From UBA3064 sp023258775 (GTDB lineage: Bacteria; Pseudomonadota; Gammaproteobacteria; Burkholderiales; Burkholderiaceae_E): a stretch of DNA of 46,956 nt. Below the pieces are notes generated by a model. That model was not told the DNA's origin, ran no database searches, and was given only the letters and a program-made list of their open reading frames with translations. Positions 7,842 through 16,080 of the stretch are shown piece by piece. A program made the position numbers and the translations under genes. Positions within the stretch are counted from its first letter, which is position 1. Each line of letters opens with the position of its first letter. The stretch is from the NCBI GenBank assembly GCA_044355655.1, contig JBIKXS010000025.1, positions 1 to 46,956 on the forward strand, in the 5' to 3' direction.

Positions 7842-9275
7842 TTAGAAGTAGGTCCTTATTGCAGCGCACACATTGTATTGATCATCGATGACCCAAAAAA
7901 GACGCCACTTATCAAAGGTGGTGCACGGATGAGAAATCCCAAAACCAATGAGGTCTCCGACCCGTAAATCGTCCTCTTCATTGACCTGCAAGTAGCCGTG
8001 CTGGTCGTTCATCCCCAGAAGCTTCCAGTGCGACGGGGCAGGCTCGAGCAGTCCAGATGGGGCGCTTACGCTGTGCACTGTCGTTGAAGGCGTGGCGCTA
8101 TGCAGATCAACTCGGCAGCTTAGCACCGGGCATGGCAGACCACCATCAAAGCCCGCATCACGTCGCCCCATGGTTACCAAAACCAATCCGGGCTCAGGCC
8201 TTGACTGTACACATGCCCATACTTCCATCGCGGGCATGAGACCACTTCGCTTGGCACCCTTGAGCCATCCGCGGTGCCCAGGCAACTCGCAACAAGACAA
8301 GGCTAAACCCTCCCTGATGGTGCGACTAAGCCCTCTTGCTTCCATCGCCAGCTGCAAGCGTCGATAAGTACCGTCGTCATGGGTGATATAACAACCGGAT
8401 CGTAATACGATACGCATCGATCTAGATAGCTTTAAACGCTTTCTTGTCTCGGTCAAGGCGCTGGCCACCAGATCAAAGACCGACGAGCCTCCGGCTGAAA
8501 CGATAATTTCGTCTGCCTCCCAAGCTTGGTGCTCTTCAATCGCACTGATGAGCTCGGCGAGCGATTGCATCCATCCATTAACCATGGCTTGGTCTTGTTC
8601 GCTATGGCCAGTGGCTGCAAGCCCCTCATAGGCTTCAACACCACACAAGCGAAATTCGGGACGGCGTCTGACCTCGAGCGCTAAGGCCAAGGCATCGTGA
8701 ACACTTCGGCAGCCGGTTCGCCCGCCCGCTCGACCCAATTCCACCAAGACATCGAAGGCGGGCGATGTGGTGCCGTGAGCGTCCCTTCTTTCGCGAACTA
8801 CCTCGCTAAGCATCGCCAACTGAGCCTGCGAGTCGACTAGGCTCAGCATACTCGCGGCGGGATAACGCTCCATCATCGATAACCATCGCCGCGCTTCACC
8901 TGCTGAAGCGATTTGATTGGCCATCAACACCCGCTCAACACCCGCATCGAGTGCGATCCAGGCCTGTTGCACCGTGCCCACCGTGATTCCCCAGGCACCA
9001 TCACGTAACTGCTGCGCAAAAATTTGCGGTGCCATGCTTGTCTTGCCGTGCGGCGCAAAGTCAATATCCAATTCGCTTGCAAATGCCCCATACCAGCGGC
9101 TGTTATGCAAGAGGGCCGACTCACGCAAAATCGCGCAGGGAAAGGGTAAATCACCACGCAATAGGTTTAAACCCTGCTCGGCAACCTGATCAATGCGAAA
9201 AGGCGGGTGATCCAGCGGAAATCCTTTAAAGCTCGGATCGAGGCGCTCTTGTTCAATCGATTGGAGGCTGGGCAT
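7842..9275 (-). CDS. PLP-dependent amino acid deaminase/aldolase (DSD1 / D-threonine aldolase family)
   Basis: Fold-type III PLP enzyme with an alanine-racemase-like barrel, 477 residues. The PLP lysine is in APHGKTSMAP (about residue 77). The phosphate-binding region is near VSAGGSSVFD. The C-terminal domain ends with the zinc-type motif GISHPCTTFDKW, where His and Cys act as metal ligands in eukaryote-type D-serine dehydratase and D-threonine aldolase. The likely reaction is deamination or retro-aldol cleavage of a D-beta-hydroxy amino acid in the cytoplasm. It sits 9 bases downstream of the serine hydrolase gene on the same strand, suggesting a two-gene operon. Exact substrate not resolvable. 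Confidence 0.85.
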   Translation of the reverse strand: MPSLQSIEQERLDPSFKGFPLDHPPFRIDQVAEQGLNLLRGDLPFPCAILRESALLHNSRWYGAFASELDIDFAPHGKTSMAPQIFAQQLRDGAWGITVGTVQQAWIALDAGVERVLMANQIASAGEARRWLSMMERYPAASMLSLVDSQAQLAMLSEVVRERRDAHGTTSPAFDVLVELGRAGGRTGCRSVHDALALALEVRRRPEFRLCGVEAYEGLAATGHSEQDQAMVNGWMQSLAELISAIEEHQAWEADEIIVSAGGSSVFDLVASALTETRKRLKLSRSMRIVLRSGCYITHDDGTYRRLQLAMEARGLSRTIREGLALSCCELPGHRGWLKGAKRSGLMPAMEVWACVQSRPEPGLVLVTMGRRDAGFDGGLPCPVLSCRVDLHSATPSTTVHSVSAPSGLLEPAPSHWKLLGMNDQHGYLQVNEEDDLRVGDLIGFGISHPCTTFDKWRLFWVIDDQYNVCAAIRTYF

Positions 9276-9284
9276 CGTACAGCT

Positions 9285-10499
9285 CTAGCTTATTGGCCTG
9301 ATTGCGGCATGAACCAGGTTGGCGATTTGATTTAAGCGCCAGGAGTGCCAGGGTTCAGGAATTCGCGCATTGGTTAAGTAGGCAAATGACACGCCACTGG
9401 TTGGATCAGCCCAGCAATAAGATGTGCCAACACCGCCGTGGCCGAAGGCCTCGGGCGGCGCGATATCACCAAGACCACGCATTGACAAACTATATCCGCG
9501 CAAATGCGGCCCCAGTCCTCGATGCATAGGCATGCCCATGAATTGATCGACCCGATCACCGGTGTGGTTGCGAATCGCATAGGCAAGCGTACGCGGTGAG
9601 ATCCACTGCTGGCCGTTGAGGCAACCGCCCATGAGCATCATTTGGTAGAGCGCAGCCATGCCTCGTGCGGTTCCGTAAGCACCACCACCTGGCACACCAG
9701 TGCGCTGCCAAGTCTGACTGGCACTTTCCGATCGCAAACGCAAGCTGCTTGGTTGAGAAGGATCGGGTTCATACAAAAATGCCATACGATCGATATGCTT
9801 TTCGGATATCCCCATCAGCAGATCCTCAGCAAGACCAAGCGGCTCGAGCACCAAGCGGCGCACAGCATCTTGAAAGCGCATGCCAGTGACCGATTCGATA
9901 ATAAGTGCCAGCACCCAGTGCGCGCTCAGCCCGTGATAGTGAACCCTACTGCCTGCGGGCCAGTCGGGCACGACATCGGCATAAAAAGCTGCAACCTGCG
10001 CCATGTCATGCCACATCGAGGCTGGCACCTCGGCGTTAGGAAAGCCTGCCTGATGGGTAATCAAATGATAGATCGTTATATCACCTTTACCGTGACGGGC
10101 AAAATCTGGCAGATAGTCTGCAACCGGATCGGCAAAACGCAAGCGGCCGGTTTCAGCGAGCTTCCAAAGTGCTGTGGCGATCAAGACCTTCGTATTGGAG
10201 TATAAGAGCCAGAAATGATCCGCCTGTGCCTCAAGCGCTTGATCATCCACGCCCTGAGGGTCAGGCGCACGAAGCGGATCGGATTCGGCGCGCGCGGACC
10301 GGCCAAGTCGGGCCATGCCAAAACTGCGCTCAATCAGTAATCGCCCCTGCCAGGCCAGCGCAATCTGGCAGCCTGGATAACGCCCCTTCGCGATGTGATC
10401 TTGAATAGCATCGTAAAGTGGCTGTAGGCTCGATGCTCGAAGCCCAAGTGACGGTTGAGGTGCATCCTCAATCGGTGTAGAAACCAGGGGGAAATCCAT
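9285..10499 (-). CDS. Serine hydrolase, class C beta-lactamase / esterase EstB family
   Basis: Protein of 404 residues with the penicillin-binding-protein fold. The S-x-x-K nucleophile motif is SNTK in LLYSNTKVLIATAL, and a tyrosine motif VHYHGLSAHWVLALIIE corresponds to the Y-x-N/S element. The C-terminal FGHGGVGTSYCWADP matches the H-G-G (KTG-equivalent) motif of EstB-like enzymes. No signal peptide is visible, so it is probably a cytoplasmic esterase, peptidase or lactonase rather than a periplasmic beta-lactamase. A good ribosome binding site (AAAGGA) precedes the ATG. It is divergent from the flavodoxin-like gene and upstream of the PLP enzyme. Confidence 0.87.
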   Translation of the reverse strand: MDFPLVSTPIEDAPQPSLGLRASSLQPLYDAIQDHIAKGRYPGCQIALAWQGRLLIERSFGMARLGRSARAESDPLRAPDPQGVDDQALEAQADHFWLLYSNTKVLIATALWKLAETGRLRFADPVADYLPDFARHGKGDITIYHLITHQAGFPNAEVPASMWHDMAQVAAFYADVVPDWPAGSRVHYHGLSAHWVLALIIESVTGMRFQDAVRRLVLEPLGLAEDLLMGISEKHIDRMAFLYEPDPSQPSSLRLRSESASQTWQRTGVPGGGAYGTARGMAALYQMMLMGGCLNGQQWISPRTLAYAIRNHTGDRVDQFMGMPMHRGLGPHLRGYSLSMRGLGDIAPPEAFGHGGVGTSYCWADPTSGVSFAYLTNARIPEPWHSWRLNQIANLVHAAIRPIS

Positions 10500-10529
10500 G
10501 CCAATTCCTTTCGCGTACGAGCCAAGGCA

Positions 10530-11066
10530 ATGATCGAAGGTTCACTAGACAGATCATTGACCAGGACAGGCGAATTGCCAAGCCTGTTGATTGTGTTTCA
10601 CAGTCGAACAGGCGGCAGTCAGGCAATGGCAGAGGCATTTATGGAAGGCGCCCAATGCGAGCCCGGTATTGCGGTCCGTTTGCTGAGCGCGAATGATTGC
10701 CTGCCGCAGGATTTGCTGGCCTCATCAGCCTATGCCTTCATCGGCCCTGAAAACCTCGGTGGACTGAGTGGCGCCATGAAAGAATGCCTCGATCGCTGTT
10801 ATTACCCCTTGCTCGGGCAACTGCAAGGAAGACGGTATCAGCATTTAGTGTGTGCAGGTAGTGATGGGCAGGGCGCCGCAAGGCAACTTGCCAGAATCGT
10901 GCAGGGCTGGCGCCTAGTTCCTGTGCAAGAGGCCTTTATCCTTTGCACTGCCGCACAAAGCGAAGAGGCAATCCTGGCCCCAAAACAATTAACTGCCTCG
11001 AGTCTCTCCCCCTGCATGGAGCTAGGCCTACAAATAGGCACGGGCTTGGCTATGGGTATTTACTGA
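10530..11066 (+). CDS. Flavodoxin-like / NAD(P)H-dependent FMN oxidoreductase family protein
   Basis: Small 178-residue protein with a flavodoxin-type P-loop near the N terminus (LLIVFHSRTGGSQAMAEAF, the FMN-phosphate loop), followed by AFIGPENLGGLSGAMKECLDRCYYP, typical of the second FMN loop and the aromatic-containing helix. It probably binds FMN and acts as a small electron carrier or quinone/FMN reductase. The ATG at 10530 is chosen because it lies outside the divergent hydrolase gene; an in-frame start at 10455 would run into it. A 16-bp tandem repeat begins immediately upstream of the stop codon. Confidence 0.75.
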   Translation: MIEGSLDRSLTRTGELPSLLIVFHSRTGGSQAMAEAFMEGAQCEPGIAVRLLSANDCLPQDLLASSAYAFIGPENLGGLSGAMKECLDRCYYPLLGQLQGRRYQHLVCAGSDGQGAARQLARIVQGWRLVPVQEAFILCTAAQSEEAILAPKQLTASSLSPCMELGLQIGTGLAMGIY

Positions 11067-11159
11067 TCGTCACGGGGACTGATTGTCACGGGAACTAATC
11101 GACACGGGGACTGATTGTCACGGGAACTAATCGACACGGGGACTGATTGTCACGGGAAC
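11064..11159. repeat. 16-bp tandem repeat, 6 copies in 32-bp pairs
   Basis: Six contiguous 16-bp units starting at 11064, 11080, 11096, 11112, 11128 and 11144. After the first unit, two versions alternate: TGATTGTCACGGGAAC and TAATCGACACGGGGAC, giving a 32-bp higher-order period with identical copies. The array begins in the flavodoxin-like stop codon and ends 25 bases before the ATG of the ECF sigma factor gene, so it occupies nearly the whole spacer and any promoter there. Confidence 0.95.
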
Positions 11160-11184
11160 TTTTTCAGCCCCTCGATACCATCAC

Positions 11185-11799
11185 ATGGTGAGCGCTGACC
11201 AGCCTGCAGAGGATTCACAAGGACTCGCCTTGCTGTGTGAAGGGCGCATGCAAGGCTTAGAGCCGATTTATCGCCGCCATAGCGGCCCGCTTTATCGCTA
11301 CCTGCTTGCGCTTGGTGCGAGCCAGGAGGCTGCCTCGGACGCATTACAAGACGCCTTCATGAGTCTTGCCCAGCAACCCAGGGCCTTTGATCCCCAGCGC
11401 GGAAGCTTAGGTGGCTATTTGGCCGGCATAGCAAGGCACGGACTACTTGCCCAGTGGCGCCGCCAGGGGCGAGAAGTTGCAAACGAGGACAACGATGAAC
11501 TTAACAATCTTCAACCAGAACGCGTCTGTGAAGACGGACCGCTTCATGCACTTGAAAGCAAGGCAAGTAATCGTGCGCTGTGGGCCGCCATTGAAGGCTT
11601 ACCTTTTGTGTTTCGCGAAGCCCTCTTGCTTGTCGATATCCAAGAGCGCAGTTATGCAGAAGCTGCAAACATTGCAGGTGTTGAACTCAACACCTTGCGC
11701 ACAAGGCTTCATCGCGCCCGCTTGCGGCTTGCCGAAGCACTTGCGCCCTCTAAAAAGGCCAAGAAACTAGCTAACCATCAGGATCGATCATCCCTATGA
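11185..11799 (+). CDS. RNA polymerase ECF-type sigma factor
   Basis: Sigma-70 family protein of 204 residues with only regions 2 and 4, as in ECF factors. Region 2 spans about 25-95: YRRHSGPLYRYLLALG, then DALQDAFMSLAQQP (core RNA polymerase binding) and GYLAGIARHGLLAQWRRQGRE (-10 recognition). Region 4 spans about 135-190: IEGLPFVFREALLLVDIQERSYAEAA and the helix-turn-helix GVELNTLRTRLHRARLRLAEAL. The TGA overlaps the ATG of the next gene (11796-11799), the usual coupling of a sigma factor with its anti-sigma factor. No strong ribosome binding site is seen, and the 16-bp repeat array lies directly upstream. Confidence 0.92.
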   Translation: MVSADQPAEDSQGLALLCEGRMQGLEPIYRRHSGPLYRYLLALGASQEAASDALQDAFMSLAQQPRAFDPQRGSLGGYLAGIARHGLLAQWRRQGREVANEDNDELNNLQPERVCEDGPLHALESKASNRALWAAIEGLPFVFREALLLVDIQERSYAEAANIAGVELNTLRTRLHRARLRLAEALAPSKKAKKLANHQDRSSL

Positions 11800-12419
11800 A
11801 AAAGCCCCTCAATGCGCATACCGATGCCGCTGCAAGCGAGCCCGCAAGCGCCGATGTCAATCCGCATGCAAGCAAGATCGGACAATCGGGTCCCCAGGCG
11901 GCTGACATCAAATTGCGAACCTGGTCGACGTTACGACAAGCGCTCGTCGATGATTTGGAAGCGCAAACACCACCGCCCTGGCTCTGGTGGCGAATCAGCA
12001 TTCAGTTGTTATTTAGAAAATACGGAAACTTAAGCACAGCCCAAGCACGGCGACTTGAAGCTTCATGGCTCATTCGTCTGGTGAGCACGACTGCATGTTG
12101 CACCTTTGCCTACTTGTGGATTGCTTTCAGCGCAAACATGGTGACATCGGTAAAACCGCTACAAATTGCACAATCACGCCATCACCCGATGACATGGTCA
12201 GTCAAATCGCTGCACCCCGATGCTGGAAGGCCGATTGCGACAACAGCGGCAAATGTGTCTGGGGCCGAATCACTAGCCTTAGGTGTCGAGTCTCTTGCCC
12301 TACTGGGCGTCCCATTTATTGGAACATTACAAAGTAGTCATGATGTCGGCGCAAGTCATCGAACTCAATGGATCGCTAATCATAACGGTCAAATTCTTGC
12401 AATTCGGCTTGCCGACTGA
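11796..12419 (+). CDS. Putative anti-sigma factor, single-pass membrane protein
   Basis: No named family is recognised. The protein has 207 residues: a hydrophilic, Ala/Ser-rich N-terminal part, a Trp-rich stretch (PPPWLWWRISIQLLF near 60-73), one clear transmembrane segment near 93-115 (LVSTTACCTFAYLWIAFSAN) and a C-terminal part that would be periplasmic. Four-base overlap with the sigma gene and the single-pass layout with a cytoplasmic N-terminal half match how anti-sigma factors are built and encoded (inference). The cytoplasmic half does not show the HxxxCxxC ZAS motif. It could alternatively be a sigma-dependent membrane protein of other function. Confidence 0.55.
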   Translation: MKKPLNAHTDAAASEPASADVNPHASKIGQSGPQAADIKLRTWSTLRQALVDDLEAQTPPPWLWWRISIQLLFRKYGNLSTAQARRLEASWLIRLVSTTACCTFAYLWIAFSANMVTSVKPLQIAQSRHHPMTWSVKSLHPDAGRPIATTAANVSGAESLALGVESLALLGVPFIGTLQSSHDVGASHRTQWIANHNGQILAIRLAD

Positions 12420-12441
12420 TTCTCATTGGAAGCGATTTTTT

Positions 12442-13356
12442 ATGAACGATCTAAGCCACTTGTGCCACCATCTAGTTGCGATGGCTAAACGATACTCATA
12501 CCAAGTCTTTGCATTTGTCTACTTGATGGTTCCATTGCTGCTGGGGCAAGCAGCTACATCGCAAGCAGCTACATCGCAAGCGGCTATATCGCAAACAGCA
12601 ACCTCGCAAGAAGCTGCGCTGCAAACAGCATCGTCACAAGCAGGATCTGTGCAAGCAACGGTAACACCAGCGAGTGCCGCGCACATCCCTCATGACATAC
12701 ATCGACTCGACCCATCTCGCCTGCGTGTTGTTCGTGGTGCGCCATTTTGCGCAGAGGCTGTTCACGGGATGCAACAACAACTTCCCGATGGCAATCGCAT
12801 CAACCTGCAAAGCCGCTCAAGAACCTGTCGCGATACCGAGGGCCGATTAAGGCAGGAGTTTGAACGCGGTACCAAAACAACGGTATTCCTCCGTGACCCA
12901 ACGATCCGTGAGTTTTGGGTGATGGAGCCCGAACGTCGCCGCGCACGCAGGCTTGACCGCCAGGGCCCGGCAGCAATGGTTCTCGACCACGAGCAACGAG
13001 AAGCCGCAAGATCACTGATGCTTCATCGCTTGGAAGAACGCGGCGCTGGCCAGCGCAGTGATTTAGGACAACGCGGCTACGAAGGCATTCAAGTACAAGG
13101 TGAACTCACGACATGGACGATTGAAGCAGGTCGTATGGGCAATGAAAAAGCGCTTGTGATCACCCGGGAAGTCTGGCTCAGCCCAGAACTCATGATACCC
13201 GTCTCGATATACGACCGTGATCCGCGCTTTGGTGAGCGATTCTTGCGGGTCTTCAACATCAAACGCGAAGAGCCCGAGCCTGAACTGATGCGCGTGCCTG
13301 CTGACTTTCTGAAACTGGAAACGGAACAACGACGCCCCCGCTTGCTCGGTCCTTAA
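12442..13356 (+). CDS. Exported protein, LolA/RseB-like, with Q-A-A-T-S repeats
   Basis: Protein of 304 residues with an N-terminal hydrophobic segment (VFAFVYLMVPLLLG) acting as a signal peptide or anchor, then eight 5-residue repeats (Q-A-A-T-S type, about 36-75), then a folded domain from about 85. That domain (LPDGNRINLQSRSRTCRDTEGRLRQE broken up by TTVFLRDP and EFWVMEPERRRARRL) resembles envelope proteins often encoded beside ECF sigma factors and distantly LolA/RseB beta-sheet sensors. A GGAAG ribosome binding site supports the ATG at 12442; ATG 12481 is an alternative. It follows the putative anti-sigma gene by 22 bases, so a periplasmic sensor role is plausible but inferred. Confidence 0.6.
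   Translation: MNDLSHLCHHLVAMAKRYSYQVFAFVYLMVPLLLGQAATSQAATSQAAISQTATSQEAALQTASSQAGSVQATVTPASAAHIPHDIHRLDPSRLRVVRGAPFCAEAVHGMQQQLPDGNRINLQSRSRTCRDTEGRLRQEFERGTKTTVFLRDPTIREFWVMEPERRRARRLDRQGPAAMVLDHEQREAARSLMLHRLEERGAGQRSDLGQRGYEGIQVQGELTTWTIEAGRMGNEKALVITREVWLSPELMIPVSIYDRDPRFGERFLRVFNIKREEPEPELMRVPADFLKLETEQRRPRLLGP
12547..12666 (+). repeat. 15-bp in-frame tandem repeat (8 units)
   Basis: Eight consecutive 15-bp units, each beginning with CAA, encode Q-A-A-T-S, Q-A-A-T-S, Q-A-A-I-S, Q-T-A-T-S, Q-E-A-A-L, Q-T-A-S-S, Q-A-G-S-V and Q-A-T-V-T. The first two are identical at DNA level (CAAGCAGCTACATCG) and divergence grows toward the 3' end. They form a linker between the signal/anchor segment and the folded domain. 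Confidence 0.9.
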
Positions 13357-13421
13357 ACACAAAGGATGACGCGCTGCAGCTTGCACTGGTAGAGTCATGG
13401 CAACTAACTTGAGCACACAAT

Positions 13422-14330
13422 ATGACAAATCCCAGCACAAGCGCCAATCTTTCAAGTCCTGCCAACCTCAATGCCTTTACCATTCGTGAGGCCTTGCAGG
13501 GCTCAGTCTGTCACACCCCAGCAACTGTTTTTGATGCGGTCTCGGCGCGTATTGCCACCGAAGTAGGCTTTCATACCGGTATCTTGGCGGGCTCGATTGC
13601 CTCGCATGTACAGCTTGCCGCACCCGACTGGATCGTTCTAACGCTCACCGAACTTGCTCAATGCGTTCGAACCATTTGTCGGGCGAGTCCAATCAGCCTT
13701 GTTGTTGACGCTGATCATGGCTTTGGTAATCCGCTCAATGTTGTTCGAACCGTTGAAGAACTAGAACACGCCGGGGCCCATGGAATTACCATCGAAGACA
13801 CTGCCCTACCCGCTGCCTTTGGCTCGAAAGGCAAGGAGGCGTTGATAAGCAGAGCTGAGGCAACGGCGAAAATGCGCGCAGCCCTCCATGCTCGGGCCAG
13901 GGCTCACACTGTGATCGTGGGACGAACCTCATGCCTCAGAATCGAAGGTCTCGAAGAGACGATTTATCGATTACAGAGCTTTGAGCAATGTGGCGTTGAC
14001 GCATTAATGGTGATCGGACTGCAAGACGAATCACAGCTCGCTGCCATTGCCAGGGCTACCGCATTGCCGCTATTTTGCGGTCCGGTTCCAGCAGCGCTCG
14101 ATGCCGAACGATTGGCGGCGCATCGCGTGCGCTGGCGCATCACCGGACACCATGCCTACGCGATTGCGATGCAAGCGCTTTATCAAGCCTATGCAGAGCT
14201 TCATAAGCAAGGCAGCCCAGCGCACTACACACTGGCCCAAGCAAGCGCTGCCGATCTTCAGCGCTGGATGCGTGGCGAAAGCTTTGCCCACATGCAGCAA
14301 GCCTTTATGCAAGACATCCAAGGAGAATAA
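13422..14330 (+). CDS. PEP mutase / isocitrate lyase superfamily; oxaloacetate decarboxylase-like
   Basis: Barrel-fold lyase of 302 residues. The order of motifs, FDAVSARIATEVGF, GSIASHVQLAAPDW, VVDADHGFGNPLNVVRTVEELE and ITIEDTALPAAFG, matches the oxaloacetate decarboxylase branch (Pseudomonas PA4872 type) rather than isocitrate lyase, because the KKCGH catalytic loop is absent. The D-A-D-H-G element binds Mg2+. The likely reaction is decarboxylation or C-C cleavage of a 2-oxo dicarboxylic acid. It heads a four-gene plus-strand run (13422-16080) with the SDR starting two bases after its stop, so it probably acts on an end product of that pathway. Confidence 0.82.
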   Translation: MTNPSTSANLSSPANLNAFTIREALQGSVCHTPATVFDAVSARIATEVGFHTGILAGSIASHVQLAAPDWIVLTLTELAQCVRTICRASPISLVVDADHGFGNPLNVVRTVEELEHAGAHGITIEDTALPAAFGSKGKEALISRAEATAKMRAALHARARAHTVIVGRTSCLRIEGLEETIYRLQSFEQCGVDALMVIGLQDESQLAAIARATALPLFCGPVPAALDAERLAAHRVRWRITGHHAYAIAMQALYQAYAELHKQGSPAHYTLAQASAADLQRWMRGESFAHMQQAFMQDIQGE

Positions 14331-14332
14331 GC

Positions 14333-15145
14333 ATGAGCTTTCCAAGTCCTGGAAGTCGACTCGACGGTCAAATCGCATTGGTGACGGGCGCCCTTGGCGG
14401 CATTGGCGCGGCAACCTGCAAAGCGCTAGCAGCGGGCGGGGCAACAGTCATCGCAAGCGATGCGCATAGCAGGGGCGCAGATGAATTACTTCATGCAGTG
14501 AAAAGCTTAGGGGCAAGCTGTGATTTTTTTTCACTCGATGTAACCAGACGCGAGGATTGGGAGGCATTAATGCCCGAGATCGAATCTCGATTCGGGCTCC
14601 TTGATGTTTTGGTCAACAACGCTGGCATTTATCGCTTTGGAAAAGTTGAAGAAGCGAGCGACGAACTACTCGACCAACTGATGCAGGTCAACATACGCGG
14701 GGTGGTACTCGGTGCCCAATTCGCAATAGGCCACATGAAACAACGTAGGCCTGATGGTCCCTGGGCCTCGATGATTCACCTCTCATCGATTGCAGGTTTG
14801 GTTGGTTCGCCCACCAGCAGTCTTTACTCAATGACCAAGGGCGCGGTGCGATTGTTCAGCAAATCGCTTGCACTAGAAATGGCGCAACTTGGTTATCGGA
14901 TTCGCAGCAATTCGGTACACCCTGGCATTATTGATACCGATATGGCTGGCGAAGTCGCCCAGGCACTTGCTGCCAAAGGCCTTAACTCCGAACAGATTCG
15001 TGAACACATGAGTGCCGGACATCCCATGGCACGCATTGGGCAGGCTGAGGAAATCGCACGAGGCATACGCTTTCTTGCCTCCGATGATTCAGCATTTATG
15101 ACTGGAACTGAACTCGTCATCGACGGAGGGTGGACAGCAAAATGA
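14333..15145 (+). CDS. Short-chain dehydrogenase/reductase (SDR)
   Basis: Classical SDR of 270 residues. The nucleotide-binding motif is TGALGGIG, the structural motif is NNAG (NNAGIYRFG), and the catalytic residues are Ser in HLSSIAG, Tyr and Lys in YSMTK. The HPGIIDTDM stretch and the C-terminal GTELVIDGGWTAK are typical. It oxidises a secondary alcohol or reduces a ketone with NAD(P)+. A strong ribosome binding site (AAGGAG) lies before the ATG, and the TGA overlaps the ATG of the dioxygenase gene (15142-15145). It resembles cyclic-alcohol dehydrogenases, but the substrate is not determinable. Confidence 0.9.
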   Translation: MSFPSPGSRLDGQIALVTGALGGIGAATCKALAAGGATVIASDAHSRGADELLHAVKSLGASCDFFSLDVTRREDWEALMPEIESRFGLLDVLVNNAGIYRFGKVEEASDELLDQLMQVNIRGVVLGAQFAIGHMKQRRPDGPWASMIHLSSIAGLVGSPTSSLYSMTKGAVRLFSKSLALEMAQLGYRIRSNSVHPGIIDTDMAGEVAQALAAKGLNSEQIREHMSAGHPMARIGQAEEIARGIRFLASDDSAFMTGTELVIDGGWTAK

Positions 15146-16080
15146 AAAAGACTCAAGTCAAAACAGCATCGAAAGCTTCAACGCGTAATCTCAGTCCGGA
15201 TGCGGTCACCGCAGCGGTGATTGAGAGGATGCAATCGGCCCGATCAGATCGATTTAAAAGTGTAATGGCGAGTCTGGTCACCCATCTGCACGCCTTTGCA
15301 AGAGAGGTTCAACTGACCGAAGAGGAATGGGCTTTCGCAATCGATTTTTTAACGAGAACCGGACAGACCTGTACGGCATCACGACAGGAATTTATTCTGC
15401 TTTCTGACACCTTAGGGCTTTCAACCCTTGTCACGCAAATGAATCACCCAAGCCAAGGGCAGGAAACAGAACAAACCGTGCTCGGACCATTCCACCGAGA
15501 AAACACGCCAGAGTTCCCCTTAGGCGCAGACATCGCCGAAGGCATCGAGGGCAAGCCGCTTTATATTGCCGGAACCGTCAGCGATAACAGTGGCCGACCG
15601 ATCGCTGGTGCAAGAGTGGATATATGGCATGGAGATCCGGATGGCGAATACGACGTACAAAAAGCATCGCTCCAAGGTGCGATGCGCTTACGCGGGGTTT
15701 TTCACACTGACGCCCAGGGGCGATTTCACTGCTGGAGTATCAAACCAACCTGCTATCCAGTGCCAAGCGACGGCCCCGTCGGCGCATTGTTAAAGGCTTC
15801 AAAGCGGCATCCGATGCGTCCTGCCCATGTGCACTTCATGATTGAAGCCAAAGGCTTTGATCGTCTGGTTACACATGTATTTGAAGAAGGTGATCGTTAT
15901 ATTGATTCAGACGCTGTGTTTGGCGTTCGTGATGCCTTGATCATTCCATTTAAGGCGCAACGTGGCAAAATTGGACCCGATGGAAAAGTTTTAGGTCGTT
16001 CTTATTACAGGATCGATTATGACTTTCACCTGCGAAAGCTCGGCAAAACGAAAAAGTCCAGGCAGAAGGATGCAAGATGA
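15142..16080 (+). CDS. Intradiol ring-cleavage dioxygenase, hydroxyquinol 1,2-dioxygenase-like
   Basis: Non-haem Fe(III) intradiol dioxygenase of 312 residues. The N-terminal helical dimerisation domain (to about 105) precedes the catalytic domain. Expected Fe ligands are Tyr in GEYDVQ, Tyr in CYPVPSDGPVG and the two His in RPAHVHFMI. The GEYDVQ and PVPSDGPVGALL forms are closest to hydroxyquinol or chlorocatechol dioxygenases, which open 1,2,4-benzenetriol or catechols to maleylacetate or muconates. The ATG at 15142 overlaps the SDR stop; an upstream in-frame GTG-type start at 15130 is less likely. The C terminus is lysine-rich and overlaps the next gene by four bases. Confidence 0.9.
   Translation: MKKTQVKTASKASTRNLSPDAVTAAVIERMQSARSDRFKSVMASLVTHLHAFAREVQLTEEEWAFAIDFLTRTGQTCTASRQEFILLSDTLGLSTLVTQMNHPSQGQETEQTVLGPFHRENTPEFPLGADIAEGIEGKPLYIAGTVSDNSGRPIAGARVDIWHGDPDGEYDVQKASLQGAMRLRGVFHTDAQGRFHCWSIKPTCYPVPSDGPVGALLKASKRHPMRPAHVHFMIEAKGFDRLVTHVFEEGDRYIDSDAVFGVRDALIIPFKAQRGKIGPDGKVLGRSYYRIDYDFHLRKLGKTKKSRQKDAR

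Noticed and set aside
9642..10205. 187-codon plus-strand open frame opposite the serine hydrolase
   Set aside because: The minus-strand hydrolase has complete catalytic motifs across this stretch; the plus-strand translation matches no family.
11064..11159. CRISPR-like array
   Set aside because: Repeats are directly adjacent with no unique spacers and no cas genes are present; it is a simple tandem repeat.
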